Shown here: positions 36,599-49,200 of the stretch, one piece after another | How the letters are laid out: the number at the start of each line of letters is the position of its first letter | How positions within the stretch are numbered: the first letter of the stretch is position 1 | Assembly: GCA_009760855.2 (NCBI GenBank) | Contig: WPIO01000019.1 | Span: 496,001-560,000, forward strand | From: Cristatella mucedo | Taxonomy: Eukaryota; Bryozoa; Phylactolaemata; Cristatellidae | Length of the DNA stretch: 64,000 bases | Direction of reading: 5' to 3' | Made by a program: the position numbers and the translations under genes | The notes under the pieces: generated by a model | Told to the model about the DNA's origin: nothing | The model's input: the letters and a program-made list of their open reading frames with translations, nothing else | Databases searched by the model: none

Positions 36599-39500
36599 GT
36601 AAGTCGTCGCGGCAGCAAACGCTTTACGTGCGCGAGCCAACCCTTGCCGATCATATTAGATTCGTGCACAAACCCATGCGTGACTAGGCAGTGAGTTTGT
36701 CAGAGAACTCTCGAGGACTTTCCATGGGTGAACGCTGGCTGGGATGTGCACAGCAGATGGAAGCAGCTGTGGCCACTCAGCATGAAATACTGTTTGACCA
36801 TTTCAGGACCCCAGGCAGAACAACGGCACGGATGCTGCGATGAAATTTGACGCCCTTCAAAGTCAGCTGCTGGATATAATGCGTCAGAACCAGATGGATG
36901 CCCACGATGCTGGAAAAAGTAGGCAGTTCTGCACTGGCTCCGAGAAGCTGTTCCGGCCGGTTAACTAGCTAAGACCAATTAAGTTGCTGCTCGGTGCCCA
37001 CTGCAGCACCCAGCCGACTGCCATACGGCAGCCCGGCCTTATACCTTGCTCACCCTAATTGCTGCACCTACAGCTGCTGCCCCAACTGCTAACGAGCCTT
37101 TTGCTGTGCAGCCAGCCGGTGACCAGCTTTCCTAGCTGAGCCGAGCTAGCCCCTTCCGGTATGGCGCTCGCTCAAGGCGTAGCACATATTTTGCCTTAGT
37201 ATTTCCAGTCACATTTTGAAGCCATGCCCTTGTGCTGGCTGGTGGTGGCGGCAGCTGGTGGTTGGGGACAGACCAAGTGCGCGAATCTGGCATTCAAGTA
37301 CTGGCAGTGGATTGCTCGTTGCTGCTGCTGCCACTGCTGCCTCGCTCTGTCGCACCTAGTGAATGCTAGCGCGCACTTTTGCACCGCTGCAGTGAGGTCG
37401 CAGTATTACGTGCCCGGCGATGAGCACAGCCTGCTGGGCGACGAGCTCGGCGGCTTCGACCACGGACTGCCGCCGTTCGGCTTGCCATTCATGTCGCCCA
37501 TGTATGGCATGCACGCCGATAGGACCGAGCGCTACTCGCGCAAGGTGTTCGTCGGCGGACTGCCGCCCGACATTGACGAAGGTCAGTCTCGTCACAGGAT
37601 GCTGCAGTCTTTGGGTCGACCTCTTGCTGTGAACACACTGCAAAGCCCTGCGAGCTGCAGGCCGTTTCGATCTGCCACAGCAGTAGCTGCTGCAGCTCTG
37701 AAGCAGCCACAGCAGCATGCTGCTTCTGTCAGCACAATCGTGTCCAGGTCGGTTCTCCAGTTTGGGGAGAGCTCGATTACGTCCGGCTTTGCTCAGTCTT
37801 AGCATTCGTTGCATCCGGGCCATTGTGGGTACTGCATTGCTGTGTGAGCCTGTGCAGTTTGCCTTAGCAGAAGCCGTGCTGCTAGCATGGCTGCCTGTAC
37901 CCCTTCGGGTCAGCAGATTCAGATCAGATCCCTCTCTCGGGCAGTCGGCAGCGGGTGGCCAGAGGTGCCTGTTTCAGTCCTTGGTGTGTGGCCACCGACT
38001 TGGTGCAGGAAGCTTGAGCAGTACACGTGATGCATTTCGTAGCAAGGCAGACTCCTGCTGGGTGAGGTGTGCTAGGCAAACCGTCTCTGCATCGGGTGCC
38101 GATCAGTGCCACTATTGATCGATCGCCGAGTGCTTCTTAAGCACCTCTCTTCTTGCCTGGGCAGCACTGGTGCTGCACTGCAATGGTTTAGGTTCTATCT
38201 CGGTGGGAGACTTGAGAGCTTTGATGTCAATGGGCCACGGCTATCCTAGGAGCCTCTGAAGTATGGGTTACCCGAGGGCTCAGTGCTTGGTCTCGGCTTT
38301 TCAAAAATTATGCTCCCCCTCTCGCCGATGTAATTGCCATGCTTAGTCTAGGCTTTCATTTTTATGCAGATAATGCTCAGCTGTACTTGTGTGCTTTGAT
38401 CCCTCCCTGCACGGCAGACTCTCTCAACTCCCTGGCAGTGCCCAGTGCTGGCATTTGCACTTGAAAGGAAGCAAACATTCTCAAACTGAATGATTATAAA
38501 AACCAACTTGCTAGTTATGGTTAAACCTAGCAGTACTTATAAATTGGAAAACCTAGCTCTTAAATGGGGCCCTGTCAGCGTATTGCCTGTAGCATCTGCA
38601 TGAATTCTGATCGTAAGGTTTCAAAGGACATTTCACTAGACGACCTCACCTAATCCACAGCAAAACTGCCTGCTTTCAGATATATTGCACATTTTTGGGC
38701 TGCTTTGACAGGGTTACCGCATTCAAGGTGATCCGTGCATTTGTGAAATCCTATCTCGACATCTGTAGCATTCTTTCCGAAAGCCTTCTGGCCTGTGCAA
38801 TAAGGCAGTGACAGTTTGTGAAAAAACCTGCAGCTACGCTTGTCTGTCGTAAGTGTCCTAGCTGCCACATTCATTGCTGCTTCTCATCGATTTGCACTGA
38901 ATCCACACGAAGCAGCTTGATTGACCATAAGGTTTTGTCACTGACTTTAATGTCTCGTCATTCTCTTGCTTTGGCCAGCCTATTCGAACTACTTTCCAAT
39001 CAGGCTAGGCATCGGACCAGCCACTCTTTTGACTGAAGTCGTTTAGCTGTGCCTCGAATCAACTCGAATCCTTTAGAGACTGTGACTTTAGTTCGAGTGC
39101 TCTCAAAGCCTGCAACTCACACGTAACTGACATGAAACAATGTTAGAGAGAACCTAAGAATCCGCCTGGTTCTCAGTCATTGCTGGGTCCCAGTGAATAG
39201 TCCTTTGTGTGCTGATTCGTGCTGACATTACGTGTCTCACTAACCAGTTGATAGGCTGCCTTAACGGCAGCTGCATAGCAAAAAGTGCTGCTATAGAAAG
39301 AAGAGGGCACTAATTAATGGCTGCCTGTTACCGTGGTTCTGGCTTCGAGCTGTTGCTATGTTGCAGTCTGCCGAGGATGCAAAGAAACACTACGACAGCT
39401 GTGCGTGGATCTGTGAATCTCCATCTCAAGCATTCGTGTGTCCCGTATACTTGCGAGTTCCCGTGGTGCTACCATAAAAAAATACTAGCTGATTAAACAG

Positions 39501-42418
39501 CCTTTTTTCTATAGCGACCGAAGAGCCTTTACGGCTATCACCACCGCTTGCAGTGCGACAAAGGATCGCCCACCGCAGGATTCGAACCCACGACATTAGG
39601 ACCGAGGTCGTGAAAAGCAACCACCTTACCTAGTGTGCCATGCTCTCTTTGCTGTCAATGCACGATGGCAGGCTTGTCTGGCAACTCGTGGAATAGGAGA
39701 GTACAAGCTGAAGTAGAGCGAATGTTGACTCTAGACCGTAGGAAAGGTATTCGTGAGTATAGGCATACTGACAGGTTAGTCTACTCGTGGTGTGGTCCTG
39801 ACACACGGGAGACTTCTGGAAGACACAACAGCAACGATGTGGTAATCTTTTGAATTCATTTTTAATGCTTTTAAATGGTTTGCCACTAAATCATGCCGGT
39901 TGGGCTAAGATTTCATTCGCTTATCAGAAGAGCCAGGAAGCCACGTCGAAATTGTCTAGATCAGAGTCCCCCCTCCAATTATCTGCAGGAGCAAATCTGT
40001 AAAATTTATGAAGCCAAGTTTTTTTTATGAAGCAGCAGCTAGGCAATATGAGCTGGATCTTCTGTAAGCAGCTGTAGCATCTCTGTCCAATTTTCATGGG
40101 GCGAAACACAGATGACCCTAATTATAATCCTATCATTAGTATGGTTATTAACAGCAGCAAGCATGAAGCTCTCGCCAATCCATCAGTTCATTAAATTTTT
40201 TGATGAGTAGCTTGGTAATCGTATCAGCTTGTCATGCCCTTGAGTCACTGTCTTTGTTTCTTGCTGCAGTTCGTGTAGGAATTGGCAGAAGCCAGACTGC
40301 CATCAATTAAGTCCAGCTGGCTTCCTACCCGGTCTATATAGCAGCTCTCCGGCGAGGCCCGACTTCCCAGCAACATGAGGGATGTAGAACACATGATTGA
40401 TTAGAGCAGTTTTAGGCAGCCGTGGATAGCACGTGCAAATCGCTGGAATATCTTTTTAAGACCCGTATTTCGCACCTGAATAGAGGGGGAGGCTCCCAGT
40501 GCTATGGCACTCGTGTGACTGCTTCTGTGCATCTCTAATGGTGGTAACCTGTCTGGCATTGATAATATGGGCAAGGAACTCAGTTTAGTCGAGCTAGCTC
40601 ATGAATTGTTCATCGGTCTACTTAGAGGTAGCAGAACCGATGGCCTCTTTAATAAATGGTTTCTTCGATATGCATGAATATTAAGAAATCGGAATACTAG
40701 CTAAGGTAACGAACAATTGTGAGCATGACCTTGCTCGTGAACATTGCTCGACCTAGTTTTGTGGTTTTAAAAACAACTGGTCACTTGGCTTAAATGTAGT
40801 TAAGCGACCAGAGTCAAAATGAGCCGCCGCTCTGTGTGCCCGGAAGTTAGAACCTGCAGTGGTCTCACATGAACTCACTTCGTCCGATAGTTTTTGTACC
40901 ATCATCGAGGCCCTCAGTTGGACAGTTGCATCTCTCATTTCTCTTCCAGTTGGCTTGAATCCTTTGCTTGCTCGGATTCTGCATATAGCTAGTCTGCCAG
41001 TACTAGTCGCGAGGCTGCTCATTGTGGGCAGAAGTATTTTTATGAAACTTGCTTGCTGGCTCTTATATTAGCAGGTATATCAGGGTTGCTTGCTGTTCGT
41101 AGGTGACAGCAATAGCAAAATGTATTACTCTTGTAAGGGAGCGCCGATTCTCTGTCGTTGGGCTGAGCGACTTCCTGCTGCACGTATTTGTAATAGTGGG
41201 GTAACTTCAACTGAATACGTGCTCAAAAAACGGTATGGCAGCATTACAGTAGCTTGGTTCATGAGCTTGAGCTTCGCTCTGCTATTTAGGGGGATGCTGC
41301 TGTCTAGGTTACCCTAATTGTTCTGTTGTAGGGGCTGAGGTATGCCCACCCCTCGGCTGTCCAAGCTAACTAATTACTTTAAGCATAGACCCCCCCCCAT
41401 AGGAAGGGGCTTACGTGACAGCAAGACGTCGATATTGCTTCTCTGGTCCCTTCCTGTGCTTTGCACTAGGCATGGCTCTGGGTTCGAGCTTCACTCCAAA
41501 CAATTTCCTCATCATCTTTGTCTGGGCCTGTTAGTACCTGCCGAAGGGCATATATGGGCCAAATTGCAGTCTGGCAGCCCGAATGCCCAGTGGTGGCTTG
41601 AAGCAGCCGGCTGCTGCCAGGTGCCAGCCCACCCGACTGTCGCCTGTTTATGTCTGCTGCCGAGTAGGGAGCACGGAGACAAACCTGGGAGCAGGAGTTG
41701 TTAAGACTTGTCCTGCTCCTCCTCCTCCTCCTCCTCCTCCTCCTCCTCCTCCTCCTCCTCCTCCTCCTCCTCCTCCTCCTTCTCCTCCTCCTCCTCCTCC
41801 TCCCTCCTCCCCTCCTCCTTCTCCTCCTCCTTTTCGGTCACGTTGGCGTGCCTTTTGAGAAAGCACATCTTGTGTGGCTAGCTAGCTGCACTTAATAACC
41901 AGTTCATCGAAAGTAGCTGACATAAGCATTCCCAAGGTGTGTGTGAAGCCATTATTTATTACTTTGGAGTGGTTGGGGGTTTACCTTTAAAGTCGCAAAG
42001 AGGCTAGCAGCATGTTAGCCTGTCAACTTTTATAATCGCTCAACCGATATTATCTCACATCTTTGGGCGATGTCATTGAACCTATATATAATGTAATGTA
42101 TCTCCATCTGTAACTCCACAAAGTCATAAAGACCATGTGGGTGTTACACAGGAGAGTTTAGTATAGCGCACTCACAGCCTGAGCGGCTTTCGGTACGCAT
42201 TCGGTACCCGACAGACTTCGTCTCACGCAACAAAGAGAAAGTGGGAAGCTTAGCAGAGTCGTGAGAGCAGTTGAGGTAATGAGTAGCATGGAAGTAGCAG
42301 CACAGGACCGCTGAAAAGGATGAGCCATAGTCGGCAGTAGGAGAGTAGTTGTCGTTTGGTAACTCAAGACTGTCAAGTCTGTGCTAGGCCCACTTTTAAT
42401 AGGGGGCGTTTATGTGTG

Positions 42419-42489
<71 letters not shown>

Positions 42490-45400
42490 ATGCTTATGTG
42501 TTTTTTGATGCATAATAATAATAATAAGATGCATAATAATAATAATTCACTTGATAAAGCACCCTCAGAGAATCTAATCTCTCTAGGCGCTTTACATTTG
42601 CTGTAAAGTGAAATGCAATTGAATGGTAAGTAAAATCATGCTTGAAAAACAAACGAAATGAATAATATGGTTAGGGGTGACATGCACAGGGTCAGCATGC
42701 AAATGTGGTTAGTGGCAGCATGCACAGTGTCAGCACGCATAAGCACATCAAGGACGAATCACAGGGACCCACTAAATGCATGGTCTAGCTGCTCAGCCCT
42801 TTCGGAGTAGACTCTTCTCTTGGCTACGAATGTTGATGCCCCCCTCACCCGTGATCAGGCTTATGCCAAGTCTCTCAGTGTATGGGCAGCATGTTACTTT
42901 GTTGCTCAATCATTAGTAGTCCCATTCTCTGGCTATCTACAGCGTCTGCATAATGTGCCATTTTGTGGTATGCACACTGAAGGCTTGCCAGTCTTGGTGC
43001 TGCATTAAAACAATTGATCTGTTGGCTAGTCAATAATGATGCATATTGATTTTAATGGTGCAGCTGTCATAGGTTAGTGGGCACCTGCTGCCACTGTGGC
43101 CCTCATGCAGACAGTAGGCATGCTGTGCTGGCGTTGTTTTGCTTTCAATTACGTAATGAATTAGGTTGTTACAATTTTACACTAAATACCGGGCAGCAGG
43201 CATATACATTGACTACTCCGGAAGGGTGAACTGCTTGGGGCAATTCTTGTGAGCTGATTTGAGCTCTCATCCTGGAGCAGGAATTCTCTGCCAGCCTAGT
43301 GAGAACCGTGACAGCCCAAAATCTTCCAAGTCATCAGTCGTGCTGATCTTCTTTCGGTGGACTCCGATAGAGCACAGCATCTATTGGAAATAGAGCTTAA
43401 TTTGAGTGTAGAGCTGGCAACAGTGGTTGCATAACTAAACCCAGAGCTGTTTCTTGTTGCTCGAGAGTTCTGTTAAAGGCTTTCGTATTATTGTATAGCT
43501 GGCCACTTGTATAATATAATAATAATACTTATATGAAAGGGTCTTGACATGTTGTCAGACCAGTTACTCCTGTATTACAAGTGGCTCGTCAGGTTAATTT
43601 AGAGAGACTCCTTGCCATGTCTGTGTTACCTCACGGGCACCTTGAGCAGACCTTTTACCACTTGTTTCAGTTGGCGGTATATTTTCTCATGACTGCAAGC
43701 TTTCATTACCTTTCAGTCATATTTTGAGCAACTTGCCACTAAATGGGCTTTCTGTATTTCGTGCGCAAAGTTTGTAGCTTCGAGCCCTTTGGAATCGAAA
43801 TCGCTGTGTCCGAATGAGCTCTTGACAGTGGGAGGTGCTGGATGGTATGGATTGCATGATTGCTAGCTGCAGTCTGATCTCAAGCTATTGCGGTTGCAAA
43901 TTAATACTCTGGCATCAGCCTGTGCTCCCCCCCCCGTTATGATCTTTGAAGGCTGTCAGCTTGCTTGCATACGTGGCAATAGCAAATAAAATGCCAAAAT
44001 TAATGGCATGCCCCACACACTCACTCGTGATCTGTGTGCAAGCATGCTCTCGCATCTGTTCGATGGGTATTTTGTAAGATGACGCTATGAAAATGGTGTG
44101 GTAGAAGTATTGCTACCATTTAATTTGTGTAACACCGTCAGCATGAAGATGTAAATAGTTAGCTTTAGCCTATACACCGGCCTCTTGCCGACTGTGGGAC
44201 CATAGCCTTCTCATCCATTAGTAATTAGAATGACTGAAGACATGCATGAGATAACCCTTTATCTTTTATTCACTCTGCAGAAGAGATAACATCTGCATTC
44301 AGGCGTTTCGGACCACTGATGGTTGACTGGCCTCACAAAGCCGAGAGCAAATCATATTTTCCACCCAAAGGTAAGTCTGTTGACTGCTTGTAGTGCACCT
44401 TGGCACGTGGTACTCGTCTGCTTGGAATGTGTGCCGATGGTCCCATGAAGTGCATACTGGAGGATTGAGCTGCATCAAGTGCCTGCTGCCTCATTGTTAT
44501 TAGCTCGGATGATAATGATAGTACTGTCCATTGTTCTTTTTTTCCTGGCCTCTGCAGAACCAAAGCATACAAATTCGTGCAGGATTCTGCTTTGCAATGC
44601 TTGCAGATGGGAAACTGGTTGTCTCGTTTTTCGAGCAGACCGTTATGTGCAAGCACCTGTTGTGTATCATGGCTGTAACTTCGATTGAAGCCGTCACATT
44701 TTTTGTTCCTTTTTTGTTAGAGTAAATTGTTGTCGATGGAATTTACTTCCATTGCTAGTGGAACAAAGATATGTCCCCTTCATTTTGGAGAATCTGCGTG
44801 GCATCCTGTTCGCTTGAACTCGTGATGGGTGTGTGTTATTTGTGAGTTATGATTGGTGAGTGTTGGTGTCAGATTGTCAGACTAGTTTCTTAGTGTCTCG
44901 TATGCATGCTAGTTTATCCTTTCGTTTGTATCTCAATGTACATTTTATGATGCCCAAAGCTGCACGTGAGGCTCAGCGTTTGCTGGCAGTGCTTTCTTCA
45001 TCAATGATGCCCATGTGCTGCGTTCAGCATGTTGCCAGCTTAGGGCGATCTTCATCTACAGAAGAGAAATGGTTAGTGTGTATTTATTAATGCAATTTCG
45101 GTGGCCACTGGAATGTTGTGGTACCACCTGGCTGGTCATAGGTGTTGTCTGTGCACAATGGCCTGTTTACTGTACTAATGTGATATAAAACATCTCCTTT
45201 ACAGGTTTAATGCAAAAATATTTTCTGTGGTTCTTTCACACACACACTGGCCACTGAGAATTCTGGGTCCCAAGCTGTTCTGATACCAGGTCGCTACATT
45301 GTGCAAAATGTAAAACAGCTATCAGCTACTGCTGCTAAGTACAAAGTGCAGTTGGCAGCATAGTCTGCTCGTACACATATCTATCCCTCACTTACCTTAG

Positions 45401-46168
45401 CATGTGCTATCGGGCTATCGTTGACTTCGACTCTACTTAGCTAGCACAGCAGCATGGGATTTGGGTTTCGATCGATTGTCTTGGCTCAGGGCTCTCTGTT
45501 CTGGCCCTATATAGCTATACAAGTGGTTTTTGCAGATGTCATGGTTCAGATGGTTTCTTATTAAGTCGCATAGGATTTAACAGAACAAACAGTCTGCTAT
45601 TTAATCCTGAGCTATAGGCATGAGGCCTGGGGTATGCGTCTGCTTTAATGTATCACAGAAGATACATCTGCAACTTTCTAATTGACTTAATTGCATCCTA
45701 TTAATCATAGCCTTCCTTCTGAGCTTGTTGTGCAAGCTACTCACTAGTACCAAGCTATTTATGTTACATCAGAGCACGACGGTAGCCGATAATAGAGCGA
45801 ATACGTTTTGACGACTTTGTTGTCCTTTGCTGGTTCAGCCGACATGTTTTACTGGCTGCAGGCTGTATCGACCTCTGCAAATCAGCTAGTATCGACCTGT
45901 GGCTTCCAGCAATTCCAGTCGAATAGTAGTGAATGGGTTGGGGTTAGCTTGTAGCAGCCCTAGAGGTTGAAGAGGTATTTTAGGCTAGCGAGCTTTCGAG
46001 TTAACCTGTTTTGCTAAGAAATCTGTTGTTGGTTGCTGCCAGAAATGTTTATTGGTGGTTGCTGATCGAGAAAGAAGCTCGGTTAGTGGGCCCTGGCATG
46101 CAGTGAAGAAAATGGTGCTGCATGCATAGTGAAGGAGCATATCGGTGTGAGCAGTGCTGATCCACATC

Positions 46169-46225
<57 letters not shown>

Positions 46226-49200
46226 GTGTCCATTGAGAGGTTGCCGATTGGCTATCCATGCCTCTTTTTTGGCACCATTGGCAAGGCTTGAGGGTTTTAA
46301 AAGCCTCAGCAGAATTCTTAAAGTGCATCCGAAGTGCAGCAAGCTACTGGCATTGGGTTATGTTCGCAGCATGGTTAGTGCCTGTGACGTGTCATCTCTC
46401 CCTAGTCGAATGCACTACCCGACCCCAGTCAGCAGCCAATGTGTGCGTGGGCATGTGAGAGTTGTTGCTGAGCATGTGTTCACACCTGATGTGATGGCTG
46501 CAGCTGGCTAGTAGCTTTTGGCTCGCATCTCTGCCGTCTCCAGCAGTGTAGGAGCTGTCACTGCACCCAGCAGCTGCTAGCTACTTGCAGTGCAGGAGCA
46601 ACTTGAGAATGGACCGATGCACTCCAGCATTGGCTTTAGAAAGAGATGGGCTTTTGCAATGCTGAGCTCGATGGAATTTTTGCATAGAAGAAAATTCGCC
46701 TGGTTGAAAGAAGCAGTGCAAGAGAAGATTGTTAAGAAGAGAGGATCGAAAAGGCGATTGGCTCTCTTGAGTGATGGGTGGTGATGCAGCCCCAGCATAC
46801 GAAGCTGGCAAGGGTCTCTACGGTTTAAAGCACGAGAAGCAGAATGACCTGTGGCCAACAGTCGTAGGAGGCATGCATGAAATAATGAACTGAATTGTTG
46901 GTGCAAATCTGACATCCTTTGCCAGTGTGCAGGTCCTCTGGAGCTCGGTCAATAGCTTAGAAATAGGTCAGGTTGTGATTTAGGGCCTGACAACGGTTTT
47001 GTGTTTTGATGCGTTGTCTTTTTACAGTGAAGGCCAGTATAAGGTAGAGGCAAACGCCGGCTAATGTGGTTGATTGACAAAGTAGCACAGCTTTCGAAAT
47101 CAAGTGCTAGTTTGCATTGGCTCGATTTAACCTCAGGATAGACATCAATGATTGCATATTATTGAGTAGCCTCGATTATTTCAGAACTTCAATAAGATTG
47201 ATTACTGCCGTGCTTTGGCATTGAGGCAGTAAACGTGCTTGGTCTTATTGAGTAGTTTTATGAAGGTTATGCTTGCAAATGTTGAAGCCGAACCTCTTGC
47301 TCACTTGTTAGTCATTTCCTTATAAGAGAGTCGTCTGGATGAGCACTCTGATATTATAAATGCAGTCGCCGTCCATGTATATTTTTTATATTGACAATGG
47401 ATTTTATCGCTTATATTCCTACTGCAGGCTACTGTTTTCTGCTGTTTCAAGAGGAGCTGTCCGTTCAATCCCTCATAGATGCCTGCCTCCACGATGACAG
47501 TAAGATGTACTGGTGTGTCACTAGTCCGACTATGAAAGACAAGCCGGTAAGTAATACGCTCGCCATGATGCATGTGGAATATTTACTTGAAAGTTAGCCG
47601 TGCATGCTGTGTGCCGTCTTTTTTTATTCCTGTATGATTGATCGTGTACTTGGGTATCATTTCATATTGGTATTTCCTGAAGTAAAGCTACAAGCACACA
47701 CACACACACACACACATCTTGCAACTTATTAAGATAAGTTAAGGTATTTATTTTGTTCTGCTTTGGTTTTCTGCCTGAAATTGCTATTACATTGTCATTC
47801 TGTTACATTTCCGACAATCGGGTTTGTAACCCGATGTGCATAATGAGAAACGATATGCAGTTGACTTGTCAGAGCATTGAGTACAGCAAGATTCAAAGAT
47901 TCTCGCCTGTATCCTCGAAGCCGCTCAGCCTATGCCTTCTTTGTATCCAGCTAGGCTGCTGCACTGTGTTCACTCATGAAAGTAAACTGGCTCTTCCTTG
48001 TTGACTCGAACCGTTTGAAACCTTGAAAAGCACAGCTGCCATTCATGTGCTGCAATCCAGCTATTTTACCTTTTTGGATAAGAGCACTCTATTTCTTACT
48101 TTGATAGGCCACTATTACTTTGATAGGCTACTTCCTCTTGTATTGTTTTCTCAACCATTGTTCTGAATTTTTGTTTTTTCGCTTGTTGTGAGAGATGTGA
48201 ATTGCTAGCAGGCACATGCACATAGAAAAAGTATGGGAGGCTAGCTCACTGAATGACTGCAGGTCGGCATCGTGTCTCAGGTCCTTGTGTTCCTATTAAC
48301 TGACTTTTCCTCCCTGCTGCCTTGAGACAGTATGAGATAGGGCTCCAGCAGCACTGGTCAGATAAATATTCCTTACCTGGGGACAGTTCTCCATAGGCAT
48401 CTAAAACCAGCTGAACAACATAGCTCATCGGGTTTGCTTACTTTATTTGGATTAGCCATGATCGCAGGTAATTATCTCCATCTGAAATCCACAAAGCCAT
48501 AAAGACTATGTGGGTGTTACACAAGAGAGTTTTATATAGCGAGCTCACAGCCTGAGTGGCTTTCGATACGCATTCGGTAGCCAACAGGCTTCATCTCACG
48601 TAACAAACAGAAAGTGGGAAGCATAGCAGTCAGGAAAGCAGTTGAGGTAGTGAGTAGTATGGAAGGAAGTAGCAGCTCCGGACTGCTGAAAAGGATGAGC
48701 CATAGTCGGCAGCAGGAGAGTAGTTGTCATTGCCTAAGAATTTTGGAAGCAAGTTCCACAGTCTAGGACCTGCAGAGCTAAAGTTTCTGTCGCCAACGGT
48801 CTTTAAGTAGAGTAATGGAAAAGCTAATTTATTATATTATACAAGACTTGAGGGCACAAGGAGGCTGAAAATGGTCAAGAAGTTCAGCCAGGTATGGAGG
48901 AGCCATGCTGTGGTGGGCCTTGTGGGTCAGCATAAGAACTATTTCCTCTGTATCCCTTGATCAACCAGCAGCCATCTAGCAGCTCTTCTAGAAAAGGAGA
49001 CACGTGGTCAAACCTCTGGGATTTGCAAACTAGCCTTGGACCCATATTCATAGCCATCTGCAGGAGCCTAGATGTTTTTGTCAATAGCCCAGCCAAAAGG
49101 AAATTACAATAATCAAGCCGAGGCAGAACGTAGGAGCTAGTTAAATTTTTGCAAGCCACCGTGGAAGACAGATCCTAATCTTAGATAGGGATCAGACGTG

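Larger units (their letters stand above)
37582..44280 (+). other. CPEB intron 3, 6.7 kb, repeat-filled
   Basis: The intron contains LINE-1f copy J, a SINE-B copy, a CTC microsatellite, a LINE-2f 3' end, a TG microsatellite and LINE-1f copy K, each listed separately. The remaining parts (39650–41700 and 42790–44270) show no exon or conserved element I can identify. ORFs in this interval have no motif. Confidence 0.8.

Noticed and set aside
36599-36694. Read-through extension of CPEB exon 1 (VSRRGSKRF… to a stop at 36694)
   Set aside because: It begins exactly at a consensus donor GTAAGT, and exon 2 continues the conserved protein in frame. It is intron sequence, though an alternative short isoform cannot be excluded.
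39560-39650. tRNA gene-like sequence with GGTTCGAATCC
   Set aside because: The A and B boxes belong to SINE-B. No cloverleaf with a closing acceptor stem forms, and the same sequence recurs at 56976 with a shared non-tRNA body.
41583-41895. Polyproline, polyleucine and polyglycine ORFs
   Set aside because: They are produced by the (CTC)n repeat in three frames, within CPEB intron 3.
37582-44280. A CPEB3-type HDV-like ribozyme in a CPEB intron
   Set aside because: Known from mammalian CPEB3. I looked for a matching nested pseudoknot sequence and found nothing convincing by eye.
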